Assembly: GCF_963169125.1 (NCBI RefSeq)
Contig: NC_084802.1
Span: forward strand, 112,658,903 to 112,722,902
Direction: 5' to 3'
From: Humulus lupulus
Lineage: Eukaryota > Streptophyta > Magnoliopsida > Rosales > Cannabaceae
Length of the DNA: 64,000 nucleotides
A program made the position numbers and the translations under genes. The notes below the pieces were generated by a model. It was not told the DNA's origin. It ran no database searches and saw only the letters and a list, made by a program, of their open reading frames with translations. This document shows, one piece after another, positions 35,469 through 48,279 of the stretch (position 1 is its first letter; the number at the start of each line of letters is the position of its first letter).

Positions 35469-36300
35469 TGCTCTTATGAATGGGTTTTTTTTCTCTCTAT
35501 TTACTTGTGTTCTTTGCCTTTTACTTACACACATATTTTACATACAATGTTTAGTAATAATGCAAATTGGACTTAAAAATGTATAAGGTTTTATCAATTT
35601 CCTTACGTAATGTGGCATCACGAAAAAATTGACTTAAATCAACCTGTTTTTATCCACTATATGTGGGCCCAAGTTTAGGAAACTTGGGACTTGTGCCCAA
35701 GTCTAGGGGACTCGTGGCTTGTATGCCCAAGTTTAGGCAACTTGGGACTTGTACCCATGTCTAGGCAACTCGATACTTGAAAGCCCTTCAAAATTCCAGT
35801 CCTCGGGAACTTAGTGCTACTTCATGGGCGCTTGGTCCTCAGGAAGTAAGTTGAGTTCTCGGGCTTACTTTAGTTATTTAGGACTTCTAATGATATCTTT
35901 AGGCTCGTTGATTCTCACAAACTTAGTGACACTAGGATTATTCTAAGGTGCCCCATATATGCTCCTCTTATTGAGTTCCCTAGGTCTTGTTTTTCGGGAA
36001 CACTTGCAAGCTTTGTGACACTAGCTTTACTCTAAGGTACCCCGTATAGGTTCCTCTTATTGAGTTCCCTAGGTCTTACTCCGCGAGAAGTTATTCTCAT
36101 AGGGTGACCACTTTGCTTATGCCTGCCCCCCCCCCCCCCCCCCCCCAAGAGATCGAAGGCTAGTCTACATTCACTTGTTCAAGTCTGGGAGCGAGGACAT
36201 CCTCAGGTAGTAAAATTTAAATAAAAATGAAAACTACAAGAAAATTTTCTGAATTTCAACTATCGTGTTTTGTGCACACAATTTTCATCAAGTACCTACA
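35469..36300 (-). repeat. 3' UTR of Tat element D with tandem repeats and a C21 tract
   Basis: Around 35668-35790 about four units of 30 bp repeat the words CCCAAGTTTAGG and CTTGGGACTTGT. A second repeat of about 92 bp occurs at 35920-36010 and 36011-36100 (CTCTTATTGAGTTCCCTAGG in both). A run of 21 C follows at 36126-36146. Position and style match the repeat-bearing 3' UTR of element A, here read from right to left. Confidence 0.75.
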
Positions 36301-37240
36301 AGCTACATATGAGTAGTAAAATTAGAAAATACATAGACTTCTTGCAATACTTGTAATACCAGCAAAGGTGTTCGACATTCCAAGCGTGAGGTATCAACTC
36401 CCCATTTAGCCGAGCCAGTTTGTATGTCTCGAGAAATATGGTGCTCTTGACTTGGTATGGGCCTTCCTAGTTTGGGTCCAACACTCCAGCACTTGGGTCT
36501 CGGGTTGCTAGGAAAACTCTTCACAAAACCATGTCCCCGACCTCAAAATTTCTATCTTTAACTTTAGAATTGAAGTACTTGGCAACCTTCTGTTCGTAGG
36601 AAGCTACTCGGAGCCATGTAGCTCTTCAACTAGGTCTAATGATTCTTGAGGTAAAGCGTGATTGGTAGTAGGGTCATACGTTATTTTTCAGTGCATGGAG
36701 ATAGCAGCCTCAAATGAGAGCATATCTTCATACCCGTAGGCCATGGAGAATGGTGAATGGTCAATGGACATCCTAGTAGTGGTATGGTAGATCTGTTGTA
36801 CTCTAAGAAGTTCCTCGGGCCAAGCGCCTGTCGCCTGCTCCAGCCTTTTCTTTAAAGTGGCCTTATGCATCTTGTTTTCCTAAGTATGAGCTACAAAGGA
36901 TAAGCTCTTTATGAGTTAGTGTCTTTCGCAAAAATTCAGTGAACAGATCACAGTTGAATTGTATGCGATTGTCGAAGACTATCTTCCTCAAGAGCCCGTA
37001 GCGGAAAACGATGTTTTTTATGAAGAAGTCCAGCAACATCTTGGAGGTGATTGTAGCGAGAGGTTTGGTCTCAAATAACTTCATGAAGCAGTCGACTGCC
37101 ACAATTGAGTACTTTACTCCTCCATTTCCCGTGTCCAAGGAACCTATTAGGTCACTGCCCTAGACTACGAAGGGCCAAGGACTTGTTATCTGAGTGAGCT
37201 TATTTGGAGGAGGTTAGGGGATGTTAGCATATCACAGGCA
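36301..37240 (-). pseudogene. pol of Tat element D: integrase core and C-terminus
   Basis: Minus-strand reading gives SLDTGNGGVKYSIVAVDCFM (integrase start, first acidic residue region), KIVFDNRIQF (second), then a damaged stretch where the catalytic Glu should be. Next come NKTLKKRLEQATGAW-like sequence (36870-36688) and the C-terminal barrel in another frame, with ATRDPSAGVLDPN and GELIPHAWNVEHL near 36380. Stops and frame changes are frequent. It aligns well with the C-terminus of element A. Confidence 0.8.
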
Positions 37241-37245
37241 TTTGT

Positions 37246-38362
37246 TGTTAGATTAAATAAATGTGACTAAGAGTGTCACATATTGTAACATATAATAGAG
37301 AGTAACAATATTTAGATATATGAGATATATCCAAATATGTAACATATTTGGTGTTACAAATTTGTAACTTCCAAATATCACCCATTATTGTGTAGATTTG
37401 TTGTTACACAATATTGAGATGAATTTCTTAGCGCCATATGTGAAATGGCTGATAGAGATGTGATTTTAACTCCTATATTGTATATGAAAGTTACAAAATC
37501 AAGTGGGAATAAATTTGGAACATTTTGAAAAAATTGAAAAATTGGTTGCTGGAAAGGTCTTGGGCCGCGGCGCATGTTTGTCAGGCCGTGACCCAAGAGT
37601 CAGAAACACACTGTGGGTCGCGACGCCTGTTTTTCAGGGCGCGGCCCAAGTGGCTGACAACCTATTATGATTTTCAGTTTTATCCAATTTTGAACGTTTC
37701 CTACAGCTAAATAACTCCAAAATTCTCTATTTTAATTCCGTAAACATCCAATTAATCATTGGTAACAGCCATGGGAGTTGGTGGAATTTGAAATTCAAAG
37801 GGTGTCTCAAAACTCTATAAATAGGAGCCTAATGCTCACTTGTAAGTTACAACATTTCTATCCATTAGAGCACTTGGCTAGAAACACCTTGAGGCTTGAT
37901 TATTCCAGAAAGCATTTCCAAAAATCTGTGAGAGTTCCCTTAGTGCTTGAGTTAGGGGGAAATAACCTTTGGACAAAGGTTTCAAACCTTGTTCAAGTTG
38001 GTGATCCCCAACACTCTTCACTTTGGTAGTGTGAGTGAGAGTTGTTTCTATTTTGTTTTCTTGTTCTTTCTTTTTATTCTATTTCTCTTCATCTTCATAC
38101 TCTTCTCTTTTGTTTATTTGTATTTCTTGTTTTGAGTTGTAATCTTCTTTTCTTTTTGTTTCAAACACTTTACTTTATTTGTATTATTTTGCATAGAGTT
38201 GTATTTCTCTATTTCTCTTCTTCTATTTCTTCTTTTATTTATTTGTATTTTCAGTCATAGAGTTGTAACTTTATTTAATCAAAAATTATTTATTTGTAAT
38301 ATTTTGTTTAGAGTAGTAATTTTCGTACCATTTCCATTGAGGATAAACTATTTTTCATAACA
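37246..38362 (+). mobile_element. Solo LTR inserted in element D pol (1117 bp), copia-like
   Basis: It runs from TGTTAGATT to CATAACA with a perfect duplication tttgt (37241-37245 and 38363-38367). A TATA-type box (CTATAAATAG) lies at 37814-37823, giving + orientation. The last 300 bp are rich in T and C with repeated GAGTTGTAA words. A GC-rich pair of words (GGGCCGCGGCGC and GGGCGCGGCCC) lies at 37558-37650. Family assignment rests on general LTR appearance only. Confidence 0.88.
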
Positions 38363-38367
38363 TTTGT

Positions 38368-38600
38368 TGTATCTCTTGACATAATCCATTGAATCATTAT
38401 TCATCGTGAGCCAGAAATACCCTTGTTGTAGAATCTTCTTGGCGAGGCTTTACCCCCCATCATGGTCACCGCAGAAGCCTTCATGCACTTTTGGGATGAT
38501 GAGTTTGGCTTCCTGCTCGGACACACATTGGAGTAGCGTCATTGAATATCCTTGCCTGTATAATTTGTCGTCCATGATCAAATATCGAGGAGCTTGATAA
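38368..38600 (-). pseudogene. pol of Tat element D: segment between RNase H and integrase
   Basis: Reading from 38595 on the minus strand gives APRYLIMDDKLYRQGYS, then HEGFCGDH, then a stop, then QGYFWLTM and YVKRYNKC at the edge of the solo LTR. This is the linker and H2C2 zinc finger that open integrase in Tat polyproteins. The reading continues on the far side of the solo LTR. Confidence 0.8.
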
Positions 38601-40888
38601 TGTTGGTATTAAGAGAGCAAATCAAAGATACGCAACAGGGAATGTCCCTTTTTTAATAATAATTAGTACCAGCCAAGATCATACACACATATATATATAT
38701 ATATTAAATCACATACAATCAAATTAGAGATTACCTCTTGTAGCCTATCAAATGTCCTTGAATCTTTTTATATAAAATAAATGATTTTCGTATCCAAGTT
38801 TTGAAAGCTCATACCTTGATCTTCCAGACCAATCCTCAAACACACAAGGAAGTGTGTGGGTACGTAGTATTAGAAAGATTGATTTATGACCCTCTAGATA
38901 TACTCAACACATGAGTTCTAGAGAGGTTTGATAGAGAGTAGATATATTGGATAGTTTTTCAGGTTTAGGAAAAAGTATCACTTTTTTTTCGAAATAAATA
39001 TTAGTTAGTTCAAAATTAACTTTATCTTAAAATATCAATTTTAAATAAATAAATAAATATCTTATTCTAAATAAGATAATTATTAATCTTTCTTTATATA
39101 TTAATCCAAACTGTTATCCCAAAAATCAGGAGTGAATGACATGGCAGGAATTAATTGCACGTGGCTGACACCTGGCAAAACCTGTGTTCGACTATCGACC
39201 AGGAAGATATTCAGCATTATGCGATCGGTCTCTTCATACGACCAGTCTGGTCGTATGCACGTAACACGCGGAGGAAATCTTAGGCAGTTATGATGGAATC
39301 CGAAATTCTCTCCCATGATTTCCTGAGTATCCGATTATTTAGGAAATAATATCTGTAACAGATCAATGTAAATCTTCCCTGAGCTTATAAATAGAAGAGG
39401 GGGGACTCAGGGAAGGGGGATCCTTTTTCTTTTTCTGACTTCTAAATCGCTTGAGATTAGAGTTATCATATCAATCGTATTGTATTGTTCTTCAGAGGCT
39501 GGTGAAACTCATTGAACCCTAGTTCTTTGATCACTTCTTTGGATCTCACTTCAATAACAATCTAAGTGGACGTAGGTTATTACCAGATCCTGGGGCCGAA
39601 CCACTATAAAATATCGTGTTCTTATTATTTTCGTCATCACGTTCTTTTCAACGCATTCATCCACGTCAAGCGTATTTTGACTCCGTGTCAGTTGTCCAAA
39701 ATCAGGGTCAACATAAACAAAATTAATATTTATTTTAACCTATAGTTTTTCAAAATAAAAACTATACAGTTAAATAATTAATCAATTGACTATAATTATG
39801 ACATAATTATTTACTTGCCTTGGAAAATTAATTTATTTGCAATTAAGTCATTTTCTCTACAAATCTTTCTTTTGATATCCTTACCCTTGACTATGTAGAA
39901 CAGAGATGATCTGGGGACCATGGACCAATAATACGAAACTCCAATAAACCAGATTATTAAGTAAACTCTTTAAACCAATAATCTTATTTATTAATTTCAT
40001 GGTTACTCCACTATAAATATGAAATTGCACACTAAGTATTTATAGATTTATATTTACAAAGTTTTCTCTGGTAGTCCATTGATATAATCAATAAATGCAG
40101 TTATTTCCTCCATTTATTGGTTCATTAATTAGAGCTAGTAAAAATTACCATTTTACCCTTCTAAGTACCATTGATCCTTAAGTACCATTAATTCACTAGT
40201 GAATATTTAATCTATAATCAAATTATCGATTTGAGCTCAATAACTATTCAGTTCTAGAATTAACCCTTAAGGGAACCAATATTCGATCCATTAGGAAAGT
40301 ATGAATTCTATTATTGTAATTCATGTTCCAAACCATTCCTGATATTGAATTTCCAAAATAAAATTCATTATTCTCATTATACTAAGAAACCTTAACGAGT
40401 GAATCAAAAGATCCAATAACGCAAACAGGAGTTCATGAATACTCAGGATTTAGACCGATCTACAAGTGATCATCTATTATGATAATAATCAAATATTTAT
40501 GTCAAACAACAAGTTTATAAAGATAATTAATTCTTATCGGTCATGTTATATATAATCTCTAATATATACAACACATTTTCTAAGATGTCTATCCACATCT
40601 ATAATCTAAATCCAGACCACTTGTATTTTATATGCTTAGCAAACCATACTAATAAACATTAATTAAAATTCCATACTTTAATATATTACTTACTATTTTA
40701 TTCATTATATATGATCTTAATTCTCTCGTACTAATACAAGATCATATTCTCATGAATGAATAAGGAATTTTTTGATATTATCATATAATTAATTCAAACA
40801 ATAATTATAATATTCAAATTTAATAAAATTATTCTTTTATTTAATTCAATAAAATGTCTTTACATGCTTTTTAACATTAATCCTATCA
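38601..40888 (-). mobile_element. Solo copia-like LTR in element D pol (about 1.68 kb plus a nested LTR)
   Basis: On the minus strand it opens with TGATAGGATTAATG and closes with AATACCAACA. The duplication gataa is perfect (38596-38600 and 40889-40893). It is related to the LTR at 61895-63494 through CGAGTGAATCAAA and the surrounding 100 bp. It is interrupted by the solo LTR at 39112-39713. Copia membership is inferred from LTR features, as no coding sequence is present. Confidence 0.88.
39112..39713 (+). mobile_element. Solo LTR nested inside the copia-like solo LTR (602 bp)
   Basis: It runs from TGTTATCCC to GGGTCAACA. Flanking 5-mers are caaac and taaac, four of five equal. A TATA-type box (CTTATAAATAG) near 39383-39393 sets + orientation. 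The fragment at 31083-31551 belongs to the same family. This is the third level of nesting: Tat pol, copia-like LTR, this LTR. Confidence 0.85.
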
Positions 40889-40893
40889 GATAA

Positions 40894-41424
40894 AGTCGCT
40901 TCCTAGCCACTTTCTTATCATGTGGTAGTTCTCCAGAGACAAGGTACTTCATTATTGGCTCCATCCAACTGTCTTGGGGCTGGACCGTTTCTACTTCCTT
41001 GGACGTTACAATTCTTGGAGAAGCCAACTAGTCGATTGGGACCACATTGAGCATCTCCACGTCCTTGGTGGTAGCTAGCTTGGCTAGAGCATCGACGTTG
41101 GGGTTCTATTCCTGTGGAACTTGTCGGAAGGTAAATCTCTTGAAGTTGTGTGGCATTTCTTATGTCTTGGCCAGGTAGGTAGCCATCTTGGTTCCTCAAG
41201 ATTGGTACTCTCCGAGGACATGGTTCACAACCAGCTGAGAATCATTGTAGATTTCAAGTCCCTCAGCTTTAACCTCCATGGAAACTCGTAATCTGGCTAA
41301 GAGGGACTCATATTCTGCCTCATTGTTTGAGGCGTCAAACTCAAATCTTAGGGCATTGTGAACTCTGTGTCCCTTGGGGAACTCCAATATTAACCCTGCT
41401 CCGACCTCATTCTCGTTGGATGAC
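40894..41424 (-). pseudogene. pol of Tat element D: RNase H domain
   Basis: The product from 41424 reads SSNENEVGAGLILEFPKGH, then NNEAEYESLLARLR and EIYNDSQLVVNHVLGEYQS, with the acidic residues of RNase H visible. A stop and frame change follow near 41196, and the tether region then reads through to DKKVARKRLYL at 40894, where the copia-like LTR sits. The domain start is cut off by the LTR at 41425. Confidence 0.85.
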
Positions 41425-42485
41425 TGTTTCAAAATTTAATCTATGCAAGTATACGTAATCGCAATTTGTAATAAATCTCGGTAAGAACGAGTATCGTCCC
41501 ACAAAGACTGATTTATCTATTACAAAATAATTAATTTCTAGTTTCTATTTGGCTAGCGAATTTTTATTTTAGAAGTTTAAAATGAAGAAAGCATAAAGAA
41601 ATGTAAATTGCAAAAGTAAACTAACAAAAAGAACACAAGTTAAACACTAAAATTAAAGAAACAAAAGAGAATTACTTCAATAAATAGCGAATTAGCAAAT
41701 TTAATCTCCTCTTCTATCCACTCTACTATTCATTAATGCTAGATTTCAAAATCACTCTTCTTATAAAGATAACAAGTTTACAAAAGCATTTTATATTCAG
41801 ATTAAGATATATAAAATCCAACCTAGATATGAATTTTCTATATTACTATGATAAACTCATATATAAGAAGCATTAAAATCAGAAACTCAAAAACTACATA
41901 TATTATATTGATACTCTCGTTCAATATTGAAATCTATGTCAAATCAATTATAGCATGTTTAAATATCATCTTTCAAATTTTGACTCAAACTCATAAGGAT
42001 TATGTAAAAGATGTCTAATCAATCACATATAATAAACACAAACTGAAAGGATCTCAAAGAAGAAGAAAGAAATATAAACTTTTCATTAAATCATAGTAAA
42101 GTTTCAAGAGATTCAATTAAAAACCCCAAGAATAAAATTAGTTCATCAACATGGCAAAGAAATCCAATATTCAATCTCTGAAATTGCTCCAAACATGTTC
42201 TCCTTGCCTCCTCTGATGAAAAATCCCTCTTTAATCACACTCCACCCTCCTTAATTAAATACCCTAATGACTTTTTATGAAAATACATTTTTACCCCACT
42301 CAAAATGCTTGTTTTTGACGTTGGTACAGACAATAGTGTTGGGGCGCTTTGAAAATCACAATAAAATGCTCTCTGGAACCCTTAAGCGCAGAGGCACTTT
42401 ACTGTGGCGCAGGGGCGTTATTTCACACTTCCTAGAACTATGCTCTCTGACTTCGATAACGCATAATTTTTCTAATGATACTACA
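41425..42485 (-). mobile_element. Putative 3' LTR, Ty3/gypsy (Athila-like?), with polypurine tract
   Basis: On the plus strand the segment runs from TGTTTCAAAATT to ATGATACTACA. Immediately right lies CTCCCCCAAACTT, which is AAGTTTGGGGGAG on the minus strand, a good polypurine tract. So the internal region lies to the right. A GC-rich module with GGGGCGC and GGCGC words lies at 42335-42425. The 5 bp at 41420-41424 (atgac) should be one copy of the duplication; I did not find the other. Confidence 0.6.
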
Positions 42486-43114
42486 CTCCCCCAAACTTAT
42501 TTCTTTGTATTTTTAATTGGAGTGTAGTTCATTTTCCATATTTTTCTTTTCTTTTTCTCTCAATCTGCATAGTTTTCTATTGACAACCCTTTCAAATACA
42601 TACCCCATTACAAATCAATCACCCAAACCATTTTTATATGCTCATGGTACATTCAAATGAAAGGTAATTTTAAAGGGTTCAAATAGGCTCCACATTGGTG
42701 TCAAACAATAAAAGGAATCTCATTAAGCTCAAAATGGGTAACTAGGGATTAATTAAAAAAGGTTGGCTTGAAAGGCTCAAATTGTTCCAAAGAAAATTGC
42801 CTAAATCATCTTCCTAAGCACGCATCATCTAGGATTTCGTTTCAAATTGAAAGCAAGCAAGTTCTAAGATATTTTTACAACTTTTCACAAACAAAATTCA
42901 TTGAGCATAAATACTTTTCAAACACAAGGAATCTATTCACAAATCATGATTAAGCTCTCAAATATTTATAAGGATCCAAGTAAACCAATAAAATATTACA
43001 ATCAAGCACGCATATTTAAATGACTTTTGTTTTCGTCCAACTATTCAAACAATTCATTTAATTATTCTCATCAGCTTATCATTGTCAACTTGATTCAACA
43101 AACACGACACTCTA
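42486..43114 (-). other. Non-coding internal 3' region next to the putative LTR
   Basis: After the polypurine tract the sequence has no readable frame. It resembles the long non-coding segment between coding region and 3' LTR in Athila-type elements. It stops where another LTR-like sequence begins at 43115. Confidence 0.4.
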
Positions 43115-44365
43115 TGTAACATCCTGTGTTTTGAACACCCGTTAGTAGCCAGTTGGAGTGGGTGAAGAATTATGTGAAATATTATTTCGATAAATAATAT
43201 TATGTGAAATTATGTTATTTCTTGAATTTTATTGTCATTGTGATAATTTGGTAAAGAGTTTATGCCTATGCAAAGAAAATTGGTCATGGACCGAGGGGCA
43301 AACCCTAATAATGGAAAAATCTCAGATTCAGTAAAATGAGGAATACTATGGCAAAAAATATTTGGCAACTGGGATTGTATAACCAAGCCAATAAAATTAA
43401 GGAAAATTGATTTAGGATTTAATTCCAATCTACCGGGCTTAAGAATGGAGATTCTTGCCCGAGCCTCTAAGGGCATTTTGGTCAATTTGAGTAAATTACC
43501 AAAATTATATGTTATGTGACAAAATTTCATTTTTGGTCGCATTTTTTTATTTAATTTATCTTGGAGATATTTGAAAACTATAGGGTAAAAATATGGTTCA
43601 ATTTAGAGAGTGAAATTACCAAAGGGCCCTTGAGTGCATTAGAAGTGAGTTAAAATGAACAAGGGCATTTTAGTCATTTCCAAAGGTGGAGAGAGAGGGT
43701 GTGATGGGTGGCTAGGCTATGCACTAGTGTACTCAAGTGTCTAGGACACCTACCCTTGGAAGAGTAAGAGACTTACCCACCCATTGGCTAAACCCCCAAT
43801 CATTTCCCTCTTACACATCTAATCATTTTTTTTAAATTTCCTTTTTCCTCAAGAAAACAAAAATAACTTTCTCCATTCTCTCTCCCCAACCGAGAGCTCC
43901 CCAAGCCTCCATGACTGCATTTCCTTCCTCTCCTCAAGCTTAGATAATCACTCTCCACTGAAGGAAAAAGAAGCTCGAGGAAGACTAGTGTACAAGTAAG
44001 TCTGAAACCTTGTCACTTTGTTTCCCTTCTTCTTCAAATATGAAACCCTAAGGGAGGGAGAAGCATGCATGATATCTAATTGCCATGCATGGAATGGATC
44101 TTGTATTCTAGGGTTCAAGAGAGGTGGTTCTAGGAGAATCTCAAAGTTTGAAGCTTTTTGGTGATCTAGTGAAAACAAAGGTAAGGCTTCTAGAGTTTGT
44201 ATGTTTTTCCATTCATCTCCATCTTCTACCCTAACACTCTTTAACAAACCTGTATGTGAAACCTTTGGGGCTCGGTTTGAGTGTGTAGAATTGTAAAACG
44301 TCCTAATCTAATGCTTTGTAAAACATTTGCATAATCATGAATTTATAGGAGAAAAAGCCACTTAT
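43115..44365 (+). mobile_element. Putative LTR, 5' part (TGTAACATCC type)
   Basis: The opening TGTAACATCC after CTCTA, the composition, and the sequence order resemble + oriented Tekay-type LTRs (compare TGTAACGACCC at 17267). The far end is not resolved. No coding frame exists. The preceding 5-mer ctcta has no partner that I could find. Confidence 0.4.
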
Positions 44366-47300
44366 TGTAAAATCCCAGTGGGGCCTTGCTAAAACATGCA
44401 AGTTGGGCCCAATAGTTCAAAAAGAAAAATAATAGTTTTCATGCAAAGTTCTTAAAAATAACCAAAGTTCAATTTCCACTGATAAGTTTGGAATGTCAAA
44501 ATAAACATAACATTATTTTAGTAAAATGACATTTTAACTTATCGTTTCTCGTCCATAGGATGCCCCCCCACACCATAACGATAGAACTCCCCACATCACC
44601 ACGCATGCCATAGAGAAACCTATTTGCTACCTGGAAGGGAAAGTAAGGGGGTGAGCTAAAACCCCAGTAAGGAAGTACAAATAACACATAAGTAAAACAC
44701 AACAAAACATATTTACATTGATACATAGTCATACATCATAACATCATTATCGTAAACATAAACATAATCATCACAAAATTGGCATCATATACAAAGTCAA
44801 CATCATCATAACATCATAACATAAACATCATATCTTTGTGAACATAGCCCGCTAACGTGTCCATGTCACCTCTTGAGGTAAACAGGATCTCTGGTCCTTG
44901 AATAACCTCGGCGCGTCTGCCCTATGAGTTACGTCTTCTTATCCTTAGTAACTCGGGTTATGTCTTCACATCCTTAGTAACCCATTTTTGTTGAGTTGCG
45001 TTCATCACGCTAACAACCATTTCATAACATACAACATTCAAATGACATACAATCCAGTCATATCAACACAATATAGCATTTCATAATTCATATCGCAAAA
45101 GTATCATCATTCATAACAGTCTTATTCATACAAGCCAACCTTACAATTCACAACATAAACAAATAAATTCTATCTAACTTCCATATCTCAAGTCCAAGCA
45201 AAGCACAACTGACAAATTTCACAATGAGCCTATATCATAACCAAACAACATCCTTTAGCATCACATAAGACTCAAATGTGCCCTCTTATCTATCCCATGT
45301 GTGCATGGGCCATGCACACATGGTGAAAGCTATTCATCATTCTCAAAATAGACAATTACACATAAAATCACCAAAAGAATAATGCAACTTATATCTATGT
45401 TACATGCATGGTTTTTAAATAAAAATCGCTTGGTTGAATATTAGACATATTTTTTAACGTAAAAGTGCATTTGTATGCGACATGCATATGTGGGAACGTT
45501 GTTATAAAATGGAATTAAAAATGATAATTCCTATGCGCTTATTTTTATCGTTTTAAAAATAATAAATTCCTAACATGCTTTAATTACCATTATTTATCTT
45601 TTTAAAGTTACTAAGTTGATTAAACCTCTTAAGACATTATTTTATTTCATAAAATAATTTATTTAACCATTTAAAAATATAATAATTCCATTATTTACTT
45701 TTAAATTCCATAAAATAACAAGGACTAAAAAAATTATGTAAAAATATTTATAATTTAACATGTTTTCTAAAACTACCTTATAATCCCATTAACAAATTTA
45801 TATATTTTTTTACTTGTATTATTTTTAAGACTTAATTTTTTAAATAGAGTTTATTCATAGGTGATAATTCAATAACTATTTTTAAAATATTTTAATAAAC
45901 ATTCAGCCACTATTTGATTCACTTAAAAATTTACAAGTAAATTAAATTCACTATTTTTCTTAATTAAAATAAAGAAAAATCATAACTATTAAAATGAACA
46001 CTCATAGTTATATTAAAAATACCACTTTTAATATTTTCATAGTTTAGGGCATTAATTTATTTTAACATACACATCAAATTTCTTTTATTAAAAATACAAC
46101 CTCATATTTTTTTATTAAAATTCCAGCAACTACATATATCCTCAAAATCATCATTTTTATTCTTAAAAACTCATTTTCATAAAAAATATATAAAAAAAAC
46201 TGTAGGTAATTATTTGCACAAAATATCATTTCAAGGCATCTTAAAATCTCCCTTTTAACTTCTTAAAATATCAAAGCACTTGCAAAATTTATTTAAGCAT
46301 TCAAAAATATTTTTCTCATCATTTTGACACCTCTTATACACAAAAATAAGCAAGTACTATAAATCATGAAATTCATTCTTTTCATCGTATTTCACAAAAT
46401 TCATACATATTTATTTAACAATATTCCAACACAAACCCTAGCATGTTTCTACACCTCTTTAATCATTTTAATGTTACCATTAGCATACAATAATTCATCA
46501 AACCACCTTAAAACATTCTAACAAATCATAAACAAATAATCTTCTTTAACCTTGTCTTGATTATAATCTCTTGACATATTACTATTATGCAAGTATTCCA
46601 AGGAAGAAAAAAACTAATATATATCCTTTTAAAATCTTACAAACAACCTATCATGTTTCTAAGATTTTTAATTGATATAAAAACATAAAAAAAATAAAAA
46701 TCATTCTTAACCTTAGGCCGAAATTCCCATAGCCCAAAATAATCAAATCCTTTCATGTTATTTCAAATATATTCATCATCCTTTTTAATAGATCACAATT
46801 TAAAACATTTACCAACCCTTTTATACATGACCATTCTCTAACATACAATAATAACCATACAAAAAAAAAAAAAAAAACAACATGAAACATTTAACCATTA
46901 ACCAAATCTACAAGATCAACAAGGCTACCAACCAGAAAACATCCCCCATCATCAACCTATATTGACCACAAACCCAAAACACCATGAATACCCAAGATAA
47001 CATGAAAATGATAGGGCTAAAGATCCATTACCTCTCTTGATTTGTGAAATCAAGAATACACAAGATGACCAATACTCAAACTATATCACCCCTTGTTCAA
47101 GCCTAGGGTTTTTGAAAACCAACAATCAAACTCTAGTCAAGAATACAAGAATCAAAAGAAGAGAAATTAACAAACATAAACATAAAGAGACATACCCTAG
47201 AATTGATTCCCTCTTCTCCTTCTTCTTCTTTTCTTTCTTCTTCTCCTTCTCTCTCTAGCTCACGTCTCTCTCTCTCTTATTCTCTCTAGTTTCGGTAGCC

Positions 47301-47918
47301 CAAGAGCATAATGTTCTCTATTTTCTCTCTTCCCTTTTTATTATTAAGTAGCCCAAAATAACCTAATACACCAAATGATAAGTTTCCTATTTCTAATTAT
47401 TTTCTCTTATTTCTTATTTAATTGATTTTTATTTTTAATTGTTATGGAATAAAGATGACAGCATCTCTTCCATTTTAACCAATATTCACCAAAATAAACT
47501 AGGAAAAGAATTTCCCTTTTCCCACTATACTCCACACGTCCAAGCCCCTTTCCCATTCCTTAGTTTTATTTTATTTTATTTTTCAAATGATTAATTAAAT
47601 CTAAATAAAAGGAAACTACAAATGTGTACAAAATTCTATACATGTGCACCATACAACCATGCACATGCACACACTCAATAACTATAGTGCATCACTACCT
47701 ACTATGCACCTTAGTGCATTCAACTAAATCTCAATTAATCACATTTTTAAAATAAATAAATAACATTTAATAATTAAATTCACAAAATTCCACCAAACAA
47801 TTCTAACAATTAATTTAAACAAACAAACAATTAAATAAAATAATTCACAACACTTAATAATTAAATAAAATAAAACAGAAAAACTTAATAACTAAAAAAA
47901 AAAAATTGGTGCACTACA
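44366..47918 (-). mobile_element. Putative long LTR on the minus strand (about 3.55 kb)
   Basis: On the plus strand it opens with TGTAAAATCCCAGTGG and closes with GGTGCACTACA. Read on the minus strand this is TGTAGTGCACC ... GGGATTTTACA, a plausible LTR of a Ty3/gypsy family. The region at 44600-44680 resembles the conserved AAGGGAAAG...GGGTGAGCT block of such LTRs. The interior is very AT-rich, with a pyrimidine tract at 47205-47285. The 5-mers on the two sides (cttat and acaat) do not match, so the boundaries are uncertain. Confidence 0.45.
45295..45323. repeat. Perfect 14-bp inverted repeat with 1-nt centre
   Basis: Arms CCATGTGTGCATGG and CCATGCACACATGG are exact reverse complements around a single G. 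It lies in AT-rich LTR-like DNA. Confidence 0.9.
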
Positions 47919-48279
47919 ACAATCCGAGGAGGAAGTTCGAAAAGCTAAGGAATATCATCTCCAAGCTAGAACTACAAAGGTTGAGTTTTTGGTTGGTTTT
48001 TGAGTTGTTTTTTATTATTGATGTTAGATCTGGTTGTATAGGTTATTTTTTTGGTTTTTGAAGGTTTTTTTATGCTTGAGGGTTATCTTGGTTGATTTTT
48101 TGATTTGCATACATGCATGTGGCTAGGGTTTTTCTAGTTGTGTTTAGTTTTGCTAGAATGTGTAAAAATGTATGCTGCCAAGTGTTCGTAGTCCGACTTC
48201 CAATGGGTCAAATCGTATCCTACTACCTTTTTTTGTGGAAATAATTTTTATGGTTTTATAGCTCTCGAAGAATACTTGA
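47919..48279. other. Unassigned, upstream of LINE end
   Basis: A short coding-like stretch (SEEEVRKAKEYHLQART, 47923-47976) is followed by T-rich, G-rich sequence without a frame. It may belong to the LINE or to an older element. I cannot decide. Confidence 0.3.

Noticed and set aside
38042..38260. Hydrophobic 72-residue frame rich in Phe and Leu, suggestive of a membrane protein
   Set aside because: It is the translation of a T/C-rich stretch near the 3' end of a solo LTR.
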